Shown: piece after piece, positions 33,827 through 43,193 of the stretch
How the letters are laid out: every line of letters begins with the position of its first letter
Numbering within the stretch: position 1 is the stretch's first letter
NCBI RefSeq assembly: GCF_003697785.1
Contig: NZ_QOKZ01000011.1
Location: 1 to 64,000 of the forward strand
Length of the DNA stretch: 64,000 nucleotides
DNA from: Paracoccus alkanivorans
GTDB taxonomy: Bacteria > Pseudomonadota > Alphaproteobacteria > Rhodobacterales > Rhodobacteraceae
Direction: 5' to 3'
Notes under the pieces: model-generated
Told to the model about the DNA's origin: nothing
Databases searched by the model: none
The model's input: the letters and a program-made list of their open reading frames with translations, nothing else
Position numbers and translations under genes: made by a program

Positions 33827-34867
33827 ATGGGCAGCATGCACTCAGCGGTGATGGTCGGCTGTGGAAATATGTCGCAAGGCTGGCTTCGGGCGGTCGAGCA
33901 GATCAATGCGGCCGGACAGCGGGTCGAGATCACCGGCTTTGTCGATATTGATGCGGAGATCGCAAGACAACGCGCGGCAGAGGGCGGTTATGACCGCGCC
34001 ATCTGCGGAAGCGATTTGCAAGCGGTCCTGTCCGGAACCGGGGCCGATATCGTCTTCGACATCGTCGTCCCATCGGCACGCGTCGATGTGGTAACGACCG
34101 CGTTCAACGCCGGATGCGACGTTCTGTCGGAAAAACCGATGGGAAACAGCATGGCAGAGGCGCGTGAACTGCTGAAAACACGCGAAAATACCGGGCGCCT
34201 GCATGCCATCGTCCAGAATCGCCGTCACCTTGCGGGTATCCACCGGGCCAGAACCTTTCTGCAAAGCGGTGGGATTGGCCGAATTGCCGAAGTCCATTGC
34301 GATTTCTTCCTTGGCCCGCATTTCGGCGGTTTCCGCGAGGAGATGGAGCATGTGCTGCTGCATGACATGGCCATCCATACGTTCGACACCGCCCGCTTCA
34401 TCGCGGATCTGGACCCCCAGAAAGCCTATTGCCATGAAAGCAACCCCGCGCATTCGTGGTATCGCCACGGAGCCAGCGCCATCGCCATATTCGATTGTGC
34501 CGATGACGTGACGATGAGCTATCGCGGTTCCTGGTGCGCCGAGGGCGTACCGACAAGCTGGGAAGCGTCCTGGCGGATCGTCGGATCGCGGGGCAGCCTG
34601 GTCTGGGACGGCAATCAGGGCTTCCGCGCGGAAATCGCGGGCAGCCGTGACGGGTTGTTCAACAAGGCCGAAGCCGTCCCGATCCCCGAGCTTGCGGCTC
34701 CGCTTGAATTCGAGGGGCATGCCGGGGTCATCGCCGATTTCCTCGATGCCCGCGAGACAGGCCGCCCGCCGCTGACCGACAGCCGCGACAATATTCGCAG
34801 CCTCGCCATGACCTTTGCCGCCATTGAAAGCGCCGAACGCGGCGTTTCCGTAGAAATCGACATCTGA
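33827..34867 (+). CDS. Gfo/Idh/MocA-family oxidoreductase
   Basis: A 346-residue NAD(P)-dependent oxidoreductase: Rossmann VMVGCGNMSQGWLRA, LSEKPMGNSMAEA (EKP lysine), and LLHDMAIHTFDTARF where the catalytic His is expected. It starts the sugar operon behind the LacI-controlled promoter. GGGGAGG lies 2 nt before the ATG at 33827 and 11 nt before the in-frame ATG at 33836, so the start is uncertain by three codons. It probably acts with the isomerase at 34879 on the imported sugar or inositol-like compound. Confidence 0.88.
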   Translation: MGSMHSAVMVGCGNMSQGWLRAVEQINAAGQRVEITGFVDIDAEIARQRAAEGGYDRAICGSDLQAVLSGTGADIVFDIVVPSARVDVVTTAFNAGCDVLSEKPMGNSMAEARELLKTRENTGRLHAIVQNRRHLAGIHRARTFLQSGGIGRIAEVHCDFFLGPHFGGFREEMEHVLLHDMAIHTFDTARFIADLDPQKAYCHESNPAHSWYRHGASAIAIFDCADDVTMSYRGSWCAEGVPTSWEASWRIVGSRGSLVWDGNQGFRAEIAGSRDGLFNKAEAVPIPELAAPLEFEGHAGVIADFLDARETGRPPLTDSRDNIRSLAMTFAAIESAERGVSVEIDI

Positions 34868-34878
34868 AAGGAAAATTC

Positions 34879-35811
34879 ATGTCCGACCCCGCGAAATCCA
34901 TCCGTATCGGAACCATGATCGCCGCTTCTGGTGGCGAGGCGGCCACGAGGATCTCCGAGATCGCCGATCTTGGGTTCGAGAGTTTCGAGCCGTTCTTCTG
35001 GCAGACCACCAATGGCCAGGACATCGCGGAACTGGGCAAACGCTGTCTCGACGCCATCGGGGACCGGGACATCACCATGTCGACCCTTGGAGTCTTCGGC
35101 AATCCGCTGGAGGAAGAGAAACTTGATCTCGACACGCTTCAGGCCTGGAAGGACTGCATCGACAACGCGCATCACTTCGGGGCCAGCTGCGTCGCAGGCT
35201 TTACCGGCCGCATCCGCAACCGGCCGCTGGAAGAGAGCCTGCCAAGATACAGGGAAATCTGGTCGGAGCTTGCGAAACGCGCGGCGGACAAGGGCGTGAA
35301 AATCGCTTTCGAGAACTGCGCCATGGACGGCAACTGGCAAAGCGGCGACTGGAACATCGCGCATAACCCGGATGCCTGGGAGCTGATGTTCAACGAAACC
35401 CCGGACGAGCATATCGGCCTGGAATGGGAACCATGCCACCAGATGGTCTATCTGATCGACCCGCTGCCCCAGATCCGAAAATGGGCGGGAAGGATTTTCC
35501 ACGTTCACGGCAAGGACGCGACAATCCGGCATGACGTGATCCGTGAACACGGGATTTTCGGCAAGCATCCCTTTGTCTTCATGCGCAGCCCCGGCTTCGG
35601 GGATTCCAACTGGACCGACATCATATCCGAACTGCGCCTGGCGGGATGGTCGGGTTCGATCGACATCGAGGGCTGGCACGATCCGGTTTATCGCGACGAG
35701 TTGGAAATGACCGGTCAGGTTCACGCGCTCAGGTTCCTGCAACAATGCCGCGGCGGCGATTTCGTCCCCGCCAGCGGCAAATACGAGGGCGGCGATCCGT
35801 CGCTGCTTTAG
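34879..35811 (+). CDS. Sugar phosphate isomerase/epimerase-like TIM-barrel protein
   Basis: A 310-residue xylose-isomerase-like TIM barrel. Likely metal ligands lie in IAFENCAMD, GLEWEPCHQ, FHVHGKD and SIDIEGWHD. Such proteins isomerise or epimerise sugars, keto-inositols or hydroxypyruvate-like compounds. It lies 11 nt behind the Gfo/Idh gene, and this pair recurs in many sugar and inositol operons. The substrate cannot be told from sequence. Confidence 0.85.
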   Translation: MSDPAKSIRIGTMIAASGGEAATRISEIADLGFESFEPFFWQTTNGQDIAELGKRCLDAIGDRDITMSTLGVFGNPLEEEKLDLDTLQAWKDCIDNAHHFGASCVAGFTGRIRNRPLEESLPRYREIWSELAKRAADKGVKIAFENCAMDGNWQSGDWNIAHNPDAWELMFNETPDEHIGLEWEPCHQMVYLIDPLPQIRKWAGRIFHVHGKDATIRHDVIREHGIFGKHPFVFMRSPGFGDSNWTDIISELRLAGWSGSIDIEGWHDPVYRDELEMTGQVHALRFLQQCRGGDFVPASGKYEGGDPSLL

Positions 35812-35852
35812 CAGACCGGCGAGTTTCATTCAGAAAAAAGGGAGGAGAAACG

Positions 35853-37061
35853 ATGAACATGAAGGGCTTGATACTGGCGGGTGCGGCATGGGGCGCACTG
35901 ACCGCCACGGCATTCGCCGAACCGGTGGAACTGGACCTGTGGACGATCGACGATCCGGGCGAATATCACTATGTCATGGCCGAGGAATTCATGGCCGCGC
36001 ACCCCGAGATCAGGATCAATGTCCGGACGGTGCAGTTCGATGACATGGTCAACGATCTGGCACGGGGGATCGCCGCCGGGGACGCGCCCGACATCACCTA
36101 TATCGACAATCCGGAAGTCGCCCTGTTCGCGTCCCGCGGCATGCTGCTTGACCTGACGCCCTATATCGAGGCCTCCGATATCGTGAATACCGAGGATATC
36201 TATCCCGGACCGCTGGCATCGGTGAGCTATGACGGCGGGATCTACGGCCTGCCCCGCGGAGCCAACACGATCGCGCTTTACTATAATGCGGACATGTTCC
36301 GCGAGGCGGGGCTCGACCCGGACAATCCCCCGAAAACATGGGACGAGCTGTATGAGGCCGCCAAGGTCCTGACCAGGCCCGAAGAGAACATCTACGGCCT
36401 CGCCTTCTCGGCCCAGGCAAGCGAGGAGGGAACCTTCCAGTTCCTGCCATGGGTGCAAATGACCGGCGGCGATTACGACAACATCGCCACCGAGGGCGCG
36501 GCGCGCACGCTGGAGCTTTGGAAATCCTTCATCGGCGAGGGGCTGGCCTCCCCCGATACGCTCATCCGTGGACAATGGGACAGCACGGGCACGTTCAACA
36601 CCGGATCGGCGGCCATGGTGATCTCGGGCCCCTGGGAATTGCCGCGCATGAGCAAGGAGGCGGATTTCGAGTTTCGCGCCACCCTGCTGCCGGTTCCCGA
36701 AGAGGGGGCGGAACGCGCTTCGGCACTGGGAGAGGGAGACAATGTCATCCTCGCCTCCAGCGATAATCCGGACGAGGCGTTCAAGTTCATCGAGTTCCTT
36801 TATGCCGACATGGATCGGGTCTGGAACGATTTCGGCTATCTGCCCGCCTCGGAAGTCGAGGTGACGGACCCGAAATTTCCCGAGATCTACGCGGTTTTCG
36901 CTGAATCGATGAAATACGCGCGGAATCGCGGACCTCATCCCGAGTGGCCAAAGATCAGCAAGGCGCTCCAGACGGCGATCCAGACGACGCTGACCGGGCA
37001 GGCCGATGCCGCGGAGGCGCTGACGCAGGCACAATCCGCGATCGACCGGGTTCTGCAATAG
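35853..37061 (+). CDS. Extracellular sugar-binding protein (LacI-controlled operon)
   Basis: A 402-residue family-1 binding protein with signal peptide MNMKGLILAGAAWGALTATA then FA before EP. Typical features are LPRGANTIALYYNADMFREA and FNTGSAAMVISGPWELPRM. GGGAGGAG precedes the ATG. It supplies the permeases at 37132 and 38031; a strong hairpin follows its stop. Confidence 0.93.
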   Translation: MNMKGLILAGAAWGALTATAFAEPVELDLWTIDDPGEYHYVMAEEFMAAHPEIRINVRTVQFDDMVNDLARGIAAGDAPDITYIDNPEVALFASRGMLLDLTPYIEASDIVNTEDIYPGPLASVSYDGGIYGLPRGANTIALYYNADMFREAGLDPDNPPKTWDELYEAAKVLTRPEENIYGLAFSAQASEEGTFQFLPWVQMTGGDYDNIATEGAARTLELWKSFIGEGLASPDTLIRGQWDSTGTFNTGSAAMVISGPWELPRMSKEADFEFRATLLPVPEEGAERASALGEGDNVILASSDNPDEAFKFIEFLYADMDRVWNDFGYLPASEVEVTDPKFPEIYAVFAESMKYARNRGPHPEWPKISKALQTAIQTTLTGQADAAEALTQAQSAIDRVLQ

Positions 37062-37070
37062 GTTCCTCCC

Positions 37071-37098
37071 GGCGGGGCGGCCCGAACGCCGCCCCGCC
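37071..37098 (+). other. GC-rich hairpin after the binding-protein gene
   Basis: A perfect 11-bp stem GGCGGGGCGGC / GCCGCCCCGCC with a 6-nt loop begins 9 nt after the binding-protein stop. Flanking CCC/GGG could extend it. No T-run follows. It probably protects the upstream message or partly terminates transcription before the permease genes. Confidence 0.65.
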
Positions 37099-37131
37099 AC
37101 CGGGACTCTCTGAATCCAGAGGAGCATTCTC

Positions 37132-38034
37132 TTGTCACGGTTCAAGAATACCTTCAGCGACGGGGTCGGCTTCGATACGATCCTGGTGATGATCGCACTG
37201 GGCTACCTTGTGCTCTTTTCCGCCTTTCCGCTGGTCTACAACATCGTCATGTCCATGCAGGAGGTGGATCTTTTCAGCCTCGCCTCCTTCGACCGGCCAT
37301 TCGTGGGCCTGGACAATTACCGCGACGTCCTCGGCCGTCCCGAAACAATGCAGATATTCTTCAACACGGTGAAATTCGTCGGATTCTCCGTCGCCGCGCA
37401 ACTGGCGATCGGTTTCGGCCTGGCGATGTTCTTTCAGCTCGATTTCCCCGGCAATACCTGGCTGCGCGGGCTGTTCCTTGCCGGCTGGATCATGCCCGCA
37501 ATCGTCGTCGGCGGTGTCTGGAGCTGGATTCTCGCGGGCGATTTCGGTGTCCTGAACCATATCCTTCTGGCGACCGGCCTTGGCGATGAGAAAATCTTCT
37601 GGCTCTCCGATCCCGAATTCGCGCTTTATTCCGTGATCCTCGCGAATATCTGGCTGGGCGTGCCGTTCAACATGATCCTGCTTTCGGTCGGACTGTCCGG
37701 CATTTCAGAGGATGTCTACGAGGCCGCCCAGATGGACGGCGCGACGCGGATCCAGCGATTTTTCACGATTACCCTGCCGCTCATGCGGGCGCAGCTTGGC
37801 GCGGTGATCTCTCTGGGGGTGATATTCACCTTGCAGCAATTCGATCTTTTCGCGTCGCTGACGCAGGGCGGGCCGTCGAATGCCTCGAATGTCTTTCAAT
37901 ACTGGAGCTGGCAGCTCTCGTTCCAAAACTACGAGATCGGCGTGGGGTCGGTGATCTCGGTGCTGATGATCCTGTTCGTCGTCCTCGTGGCGGCAGTCTA
38001 TGTCCGCTCCACGCGGCATGAGCATGTGGCATGA
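37132..38034 (+). CDS. Sugar ABC importer permease, MalF type
   Basis: A 300-residue permease with EAA region DVYEAAQMDGATRIQRFFTI and the TQGGPSNASNVF loop. The start is TTG at 37132, with AGAGGAG 7 nt upstream; no better codon begins the family N-terminus. Its stop overlaps the next permease gene. It forms the channel with the 38031 product. Confidence 0.9.
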   Translation: MSRFKNTFSDGVGFDTILVMIALGYLVLFSAFPLVYNIVMSMQEVDLFSLASFDRPFVGLDNYRDVLGRPETMQIFFNTVKFVGFSVAAQLAIGFGLAMFFQLDFPGNTWLRGLFLAGWIMPAIVVGGVWSWILAGDFGVLNHILLATGLGDEKIFWLSDPEFALYSVILANIWLGVPFNMILLSVGLSGISEDVYEAAQMDGATRIQRFFTITLPLMRAQLGAVISLGVIFTLQQFDLFASLTQGGPSNASNVFQYWSWQLSFQNYEIGVGSVISVLMILFVVLVAAVYVRSTRHEHVA

Positions 38035-38858
38035 GGGGAAACGACGTGAAACGTTATGGTCTGCTTGCGCTCGCCCTGCTCTTCGTCGGCATATATCTTT
38101 TCCCGCTTTACTGGATGTATGTGACCGCCCTGAAATCGAATAGCGAGATCTTCGCGATCCCGCCGACCTTCTGGCCGCGTGATCCGCAATGGATCGTGAT
38201 GGATGTCTGGCAGCGCATGAAGATGGATGTCTATCTGCGAAACTCGCTGATCATCGCCTTCGGCGTCACGGTCATCGTCACCATGACCGGAACCGGTTGC
38301 GCCTATGTGCTGGCACGCATTCGCAACCGCTGGATGGATGCCGTGCTGTTCACCGTGCTGATGATGCAGGTGCTGCCGTCCTCGCTGATGATCACGCCGA
38401 TCTTCGTGGTCTTCAACCAGGTCGGGCTGAGCGAATATCCGCGCCTCTCCGTGATCCTCGCGCAAGCGGCAAAGGTGCTGCCGCTTTATATCGTCCTGTG
38501 CCGCGCCACATTCCTGCAGGTTCCGAAGGAACTGGAGGAAGCCGCCCGGGTCGACGGAAATTCCCGCGTCGGCGCTTTCCTGACCATCATCGTCCCGCTT
38601 GCGCGCAACGGCATCCTGGTGACATCCGTGCTGATCTTCCTGCAGTCCTTCGGGGAATATGTCTATTCACGCTCGCTGATCACGCAGAGGGCGCTGCAGC
38701 CCGCCACCGTCGGCCTGCAATCCTTCATGGGGCCCAACAGTTCTGACTGGGCGGGCGTCATGACCTACTCGGCGATCTATGTCACCCCGATCCTCATCGT
38801 CTTCGTGCTGCTGCAACGCCAGATCGTCAGCGGCCTGACTTCCGGAGCCCTGAAATGA
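38031..38858 (+). CDS. Sugar ABC importer permease, MalG type
   Basis: A 275-residue permease: ALLFVGIYLFPLYWMYVTAL at the N-terminus, EAA loop ELEEAARVDGNSRVGAFLTI, and a C-terminal GLTSGALK. The ATG at 38031 overlaps the upstream stop. A GTG at 38046 has GAGGGGAA in front of it and may be the true start, which would remove five residues. Confidence 0.9.
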   Translation: MRGNDVKRYGLLALALLFVGIYLFPLYWMYVTALKSNSEIFAIPPTFWPRDPQWIVMDVWQRMKMDVYLRNSLIIAFGVTVIVTMTGTGCAYVLARIRNRWMDAVLFTVLMMQVLPSSLMITPIFVVFNQVGLSEYPRLSVILAQAAKVLPLYIVLCRATFLQVPKELEEAARVDGNSRVGAFLTIIVPLARNGILVTSVLIFLQSFGEYVYSRSLITQRALQPATVGLQSFMGPNSSDWAGVMTYSAIYVTPILIVFVLLQRQIVSGLTSGALK

Positions 38859-39928
38859 CCTACCAGATCGAGCTTGAGAACATAAACAAGTATTACGGCG
38901 GGTATCATGCCCTGCGGGACATCAGCCTGGGGATCGAGCCCGGCGAGTTCGTGGCGCTGGTCGGTCCGTCCGGCTGCGGCAAATCGACCCTGCTGCGCAC
39001 CATCGCGGGGCTTGAGGGGATTTCGGGCGGCACGCTGCGCATCGCGGGGGAAACCGTGAACGACCGCGCCCCGCGAGAGCGCGACCTTGCAATGGTGTTC
39101 CAGTCCTACGCGCTCTATCCGCATATGACCGTGCGGCGCAACCTCACCTATTCGATGCGCCTCAAGCGCCGCTCGAAAGCGGATATGGAGAGATCGGTCG
39201 AGGAAATCGCTAGGATTACCGGGCTGGAATCCCTGCTCGACCGCTATCCGCGCGAATTGTCGGGCGGGCAGCGGCAGCGGGTCGCCATGGGCCGCGCCAT
39301 TATCCGCGAGCCCAAGGCCTTCCTGTTCGATGAGCCGCTTTCCAACCTGGATGCGGCGCTGCGCGTTCACATGCGCTCCGAGGTGCGGCAATTGCATAAC
39401 CGGCTCAATGCAACCTCGGTCTATGTCACCCATGACCAGATCGAGGCGATGACCATGGCCGACAGGGTTGTGGTCATGCGCGCCGGGGTTGTCGAGCAGA
39501 TGGGCGCTCCGCTGGATCTCTACGATCGTCCCTGCAACAGGTTCGTGGCCGGTTTCATCGGCTCGCCGGCGATGAATTTCGTCGATGGGATCATTCGGGA
39601 AGACGGCGTTTCCGTCAGGCTGGACCTGCCGGGCGAGGCAGTCTTGCGCTTTGCCGGCGCAAGACCGGCCGGGGAAACCGTCACCGTCGGTTTCCGGCCC
39701 GAGCATCTTTCCGTGACGATGGCCGCGACCGGGGGCAATATCCTGTCCCTGCCGGTCGGATTCGTCGAACGTACCGGCTCGACCTCCTACGTGCTGAGTT
39801 CGACAACGCCCGAAATATTGCTGAGCGTCCCCGAACGTTTCCCCAAGGAACAAGGCTCCGTCAACGCGCAAATCGCACCGGAACTGGTCCACCTGTTCTC
39901 GAAGGAGGACGGCACGGCACTTCTGTAA
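38855..39928 (+). CDS. Sugar ABC importer ATP-binding protein
   Basis: A 357-residue MsmK-type ATPase: GPSGCGKST, LSGGQRQRVAMGRAI, AFLFDEPLSNLDA, YVTHDQIEAMTMADR and a C-terminal regulatory domain with GFRPEHLSV. The ATG overlaps the permease stop. It is the last gene of the operon begun at 33827. Confidence 0.93.
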   Translation: MTYQIELENINKYYGGYHALRDISLGIEPGEFVALVGPSGCGKSTLLRTIAGLEGISGGTLRIAGETVNDRAPRERDLAMVFQSYALYPHMTVRRNLTYSMRLKRRSKADMERSVEEIARITGLESLLDRYPRELSGGQRQRVAMGRAIIREPKAFLFDEPLSNLDAALRVHMRSEVRQLHNRLNATSVYVTHDQIEAMTMADRVVVMRAGVVEQMGAPLDLYDRPCNRFVAGFIGSPAMNFVDGIIREDGVSVRLDLPGEAVLRFAGARPAGETVTVGFRPEHLSVTMAATGGNILSLPVGFVERTGSTSYVLSSTTPEILLSVPERFPKEQGSVNAQIAPELVHLFSKEDGTALL

Positions 39929-39931
39929 TCC

Positions 39932-39955
39932 GACCCCTATTCCTCCGGAGGGGTC
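39932..39955. terminator. Short hairpin between convergent genes
   Basis: GACCCC (39932-39937) pairs with GGGGTC (39950-39955), with an inner CCTCCGGAGG palindrome. It lies just after the ATPase stop and at the end of the minus-strand gene, so it may terminate in both directions. The stem is short and lacks a T-run. Confidence 0.35.
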
Positions 39956-40239
39956 CTGGCCTCCGTCAAGCCGCGTTGATATCCACGCTCCTCCGCTTCC
40001 CTGAGTTTCCGATCGAGCGCGGATTGCGCGCTTGCCGGAATGCAACTCTGAATCATCTTTTCGACCTGCGGGCCAAGAAAAGGGTTCATTCCCGCCAGCT
40101 TGGCAGCTTCCTGATATGACGCCGCGAAATGGGCCATCATCCGGTCACTCCATAACCGGACCAGTTCCGGCATCTCATCCTCGTAGCCTTGCCACGTGCT
40201 GTGGCCAATGTTTCGCGTTACAATACGTTGTTCAGTCAT
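39937..40239 (-). CDS. Hypothetical protein
   Basis: A 100-residue soluble protein with no family I recognise. AGGAAG lies 6 nt before the ATG, and the composition is protein-like: aromatic- and Met-rich near the start (HSTWQGYEDEMPELVRLW), then an acidic and basic C-terminal helix (DRKLREAEERGYQRGLTEAR). No signal peptide or membrane segment is visible. It is convergent with the ATPase gene and probably a separate unit. Confidence 0.6.
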   Translation of the reverse strand: MTEQRIVTRNIGHSTWQGYEDEMPELVRLWSDRMMAHFAASYQEAAKLAGMNPFLGPQVEKMIQSCIPASAQSALDRKLREAEERGYQRGLTEARTPPEE

Positions 40240-40699
40240 TTCATTCTTCCTGGCTTCGGATACCCGTCTTCAAATGCTCTTGCCGGCCATGCGTGTTCGC
40301 AAACCGCCGGGCAATCGACTCGAACCTGATAGGGGGTCGATGTGTCACCTGGATGGCAGACCTTCCCCCGCCCTGACAGGCAATTCGCCTTTCGGAAGGG
40401 GGCGCATCGATGGCATCGGCGTGAAACACGGGCCGGGCGGCACAGGACAATCTGCACAAGGATTTGATCTGGCTAGCACGGTCCTGCGCTAATTCGCCTA
40501 AGCGCAGCCTGCTGCAGGCAAGGCAGCGCCTGTGAACCTGATAGTTCGGCAGGTCCGTGCCAAAGGGGCCAGTTCCTCCGGCGCAGCACTGCCAATCCTC
40601 TGGCCCGGCACTTTGTTTTGGCCGGGCGAAGCTCCTACTTCCCGCACCTGATTCCGCAAGGCGCGGAAGGGACAACAAACCGCAATAGTGAGGCGCTTC
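40240..40699. other. Intergenic stretch upstream of the Hint-domain gene
   Basis: About 460 bp without a supportable gene. Overlapping frames on both strands lack family similarity and start signals. It should contain the promoters of the divergent genes on either side; no clear -35/-10 pair was found. Confidence 0.4.
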
Positions 40700-41641
40700 A
40701 TGTCTGAGCTGACTTTTGACGTATACAGGACCCATGTGGTGGAGGGGATCGCCCAGTCCGATTCCGAACCGGTCACGGTGACGATCGATGACACCAACGA
40801 GGATGGGCTGATCGATCCCGATGAGTGGTCAGCCTATCTCGGCGGTCCCAAAGGGCATTCGCAAGGAAGCGAAGAGGAGGCATCGAGCTATGACGGCGAC
40901 GGTGCCGGCCATACCCGTGACGGGTATCTCTATTCGCCTTCAGCCTATAAAGAGGGTGATGATCTCAACGAGGTCCTGGACAGCATGGGACATCGCTTCG
41001 AGCCGCTGTCCCTGACGGTTCCCTGTTTCGCGGCAGGCACGATGATCGAAACGGACAGAGGGCCGGTTGCGGTCGAATCGCTGTCCGCTGGTGATCTCGT
41101 TCAAACCCGCGACCATGGGTTACAGCCTGTCCGCTGGATCGGTTCGCGCCAGTTGGGCGCAGCCGAGCTTTCGCGGTCCGCGCATCTGCGGCCCATCCGC
41201 ATCCGGGCCGGGGCTCTGGGGCCGAATGCACCTCTGAACGACCTGCTGGTTTCCCCGCAACACCGCGTGCTGGTCCGTTCGAAGGTTGCACTGCGCATGT
41301 TTGGCGCAATGGAAGTGCTGGTTGCGGCCCGGCATCTGCTGGAGCTGGACGGCATCGAAGCCGCAGCCGACGTCACCGATGTCGAGTATTTCCACTTCCT
41401 CTTCGATCAGCACGAGGTGGTCTATTCGAATGGCGCCGAAACCGAGTCCCTCTATACCGGCCCTGAAGCGCTGAAAGCGGTTGGCCCCGCAGCGCGGGAT
41501 GAGATTTTCACTCTTTTCCCGGAACTGCGCGACCGGCAGTTCGATGGACTTTCCCCCTCCGCAAGGCCACTCCCCGGCGGGCGCCAGAGCCGCAAGCTTG
41601 CCGGCCGGCTTGGCAAGAATAACCGGAGCGCGGTGAGCTAG
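40700..41641 (+). CDS. Hint-domain protein with an EF-hand-like loop
   Basis: A 313-residue protein. Residues 31-42 (DTNEDGLIDPDE) form a canonical 12-residue EF-hand calcium loop. From residue 109 a Hint_2 domain begins with CFAAGTMIETDRGPVAVESL and continues with LSAGDLVQTRDHGLQPVRWI, HRVLVRS and VEYFHFLFDQHEVVYSNGAE. The first residue of that domain is the Cys expected for self-processing. Such proteins are common in Rhodobacteraceae but their role is unclear; extracellular, calcium-dependent self-cleavage is a possibility. There is no classical signal peptide. The ATG at 40700 is preferred to GTG at 40688. Confidence 0.85.
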   Translation: MSELTFDVYRTHVVEGIAQSDSEPVTVTIDDTNEDGLIDPDEWSAYLGGPKGHSQGSEEEASSYDGDGAGHTRDGYLYSPSAYKEGDDLNEVLDSMGHRFEPLSLTVPCFAAGTMIETDRGPVAVESLSAGDLVQTRDHGLQPVRWIGSRQLGAAELSRSAHLRPIRIRAGALGPNAPLNDLLVSPQHRVLVRSKVALRMFGAMEVLVAARHLLELDGIEAAADVTDVEYFHFLFDQHEVVYSNGAETESLYTGPEALKAVGPAARDEIFTLFPELRDRQFDGLSPSARPLPGGRQSRKLAGRLGKNNRSAVS

Positions 41642-41658
41642 GTAACAGTCAGGCAACC

Positions 41659-41697
41659 GGACAGGGCGGAGCTTCCGGATCAGTTCCCGCCCTGTCC
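41659..41697 (+). terminator. Hairpin downstream of the Hint gene
   Basis: A perfect 11-bp stem GGACAGGGCGG / CCGCCCTGTCC with a 17-nt loop begins 18 nt after the Hint stop. No T-run follows. It is a likely terminator of the single-gene transcript. Confidence 0.55.
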
Positions 41698-41913
41698 ATC
41701 ATGTGCACCCGCCCCTTGCCCGCTTCGGCAAACGGACCGCCGAAATAAAATTAGATCTTCCCTGAACCACATGATCCCGGCGCGGCGAAGCGGCTTGGAA
41801 CAAGGGATGACGAACCGGAGCCGATCGGGGCGGAAGAATTCCACAGTCACCTGAACAGCGGCGGCATGGAGGACTTGCCGCCGACGAACACAATGCATTG
41901 AGAGCCATAGAGC

Positions 41914-42309
41914 ATGGATAGAGAACCGGAACGAAAGACGCTCGCCCGCCGCATCGCGGCGCTGGAGCAGGACAACCAGTCCTTGTGGAAGCGAATCCAA
42001 GCCCTCACGGAGCAGAACGAGGCCTTGCAAGACAGAGGCGGCAGACGCGCATTCGATGAGATGGAAGAGGGTATCAGATCTCTTGAAATCCAGGTTACCA
42101 AAGCCTTGGACAACACCTCCGGCCTCAAGCCGGACATGTCCAGCACCGCAAAACGCCTTTCCGACATATCCACGCAGCTGGCCAGCCTGAACGGCAAGCT
42201 GGATGGCAAGGTCGGCTATGCAATGCTGAGCATATATGCGTTCGGCATTGTTGCCGTGGTAATGCGAAACGAGATCATGGCGTTTCTGGAGTCGTTATCG
42301 GTTGGTTAA
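41914..42309 (+). CDS. Hypothetical coiled-coil protein with C-terminal membrane anchor
   Basis: A 131-residue protein: charged coiled coil (RRIAALEQDNQSLWKRIQAL and similar heptads to about residue 45), a second helical segment (TAKRLSDISTQLASLNGKLD), and one C-terminal membrane span (VGYAMLSIYAFGIVAVVM). This is a tail-anchored layout. No family is recognised and the ribosome site is weak. Frame-specific composition makes it more convincing than the opposite-strand frames there. Confidence 0.6.
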   Translation: MDREPERKTLARRIAALEQDNQSLWKRIQALTEQNEALQDRGGRRAFDEMEEGIRSLEIQVTKALDNTSGLKPDMSSTAKRLSDISTQLASLNGKLDGKVGYAMLSIYAFGIVAVVMRNEIMAFLESLSVG

Positions 42310-42413
42310 AGCATTTCCAGCAAGGGTGGATGCCGTTTCGGCAGAAGAACAGGTCCCCGGACTGCTTTTCGATCCTCCCTCGATGCGTCCGGAAATGCGT
42401 GAGAACAAAAATC

Positions 42414-42454
42414 TGCATCGTTCGGGTGTATCAACGAAAAACCCGAACGATGCA
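42414..42454 (-). terminator. Rho-independent terminator of the DUF899 gene
   Basis: A perfect 14-bp stem TGCATCGTTCGGGT / ACCCGAACGATGCA (42414-42427 with 42441-42454) has a 13-nt loop. On the minus strand it is followed by GATTTTTG. It lies 23 nt beyond the DUF899 stop. Confidence 0.82.
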
Positions 42455-42476
42455 GGATGCGGCCATGCCTGCCGCT

Positions 42477-43169
42477 TCAATATTCATCATGTAGCCGGAC
42501 CCAGTTCATGGTGCCGCCGGTCTCGTTCCGGCCCCCGGGAGTCAGGTCGAGCCAGTTGAACGCGCCCATCAACAGTTCGGTGCCGCGGTGATAGGTCGAG
42601 TAGCTGTGATAGATGCTTCCATCCTCGCCCTTCACGAAGATGCTGGTGCCGAACATATCCGGGCTATTTTCGATGACCGTGCCGTAATTGTAGATAGCGC
42701 GCCCGGCGGCGCGGTCCTCGGGCGTAAAGGATACTCCGAAATCGTAATTGAAGTCGCTGTCACCCGAGGAAACCCAGGGGAAGGTCCAGCCCATCCGCTC
42801 CTTTACCTCGCCAATCCGCCCGATCGATGCGCGCGAGACCGCGGCGAATGCCAGATCCGCCTGCTCGAAATGCTGCCGCGCCGCATCGACATGATCGGCG
42901 GTATAGGCGCAGCCCGGGCAGATGTGATCGGAACCCGGGGTGAGCATGAAATGGTAGATGGCAAGCTGGTTGCGGCCGCCGAACAGGTCACCGAGTGTGC
43001 AATCCCCCTCGGGGGTCTGAAAGACATAGGGCTTCTCGATCCGCACCCATGGCAGTTGCCGGCGTTCGGCGCGCAATGCGTCAAGCTGGTGGGTCATCTC
43101 GCGCTCCTTGGCGAGCAACGCCTTGCGCGCCTCCAGCCATTCTTCGCGTGAAACGATTGCGTGTGTCAT
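42477..43169 (-). CDS. DUF899 thioredoxin-fold family protein
   Basis: A 230-residue protein of the DUF899 family: start with SREEWLEARKALLAKEREMT, QLPWVRIEKPYVFQTPEG, LTPGSDHICPGCAYTADHVD (a CxxC pair), FAAVSRAS and MFGTSIFVKGEDGSIYHSYS. The fold is thioredoxin-like but the function is unknown. It is followed by a strong terminator and preceded by the small membrane gene at 43194, probably in one operon. Confidence 0.9.
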   Translation of the reverse strand: MTHAIVSREEWLEARKALLAKEREMTHQLDALRAERRQLPWVRIEKPYVFQTPEGDCTLGDLFGGRNQLAIYHFMLTPGSDHICPGCAYTADHVDAARQHFEQADLAFAAVSRASIGRIGEVKERMGWTFPWVSSGDSDFNYDFGVSFTPEDRAAGRAIYNYGTVIENSPDMFGTSIFVKGEDGSIYHSYSTYHRGTELLMGAFNWLDLTPGGRNETGGTMNWVRLHDEY

Positions 43170-43193
43170 GGTTTGTCTCCTTCTGGTTAATGG

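Noticed and set aside
42295..42480. Short frames over the 42414-42454 inverted repeat
   Set aside because: The segment is explained by the terminator of the DUF899 gene and has no coding character.
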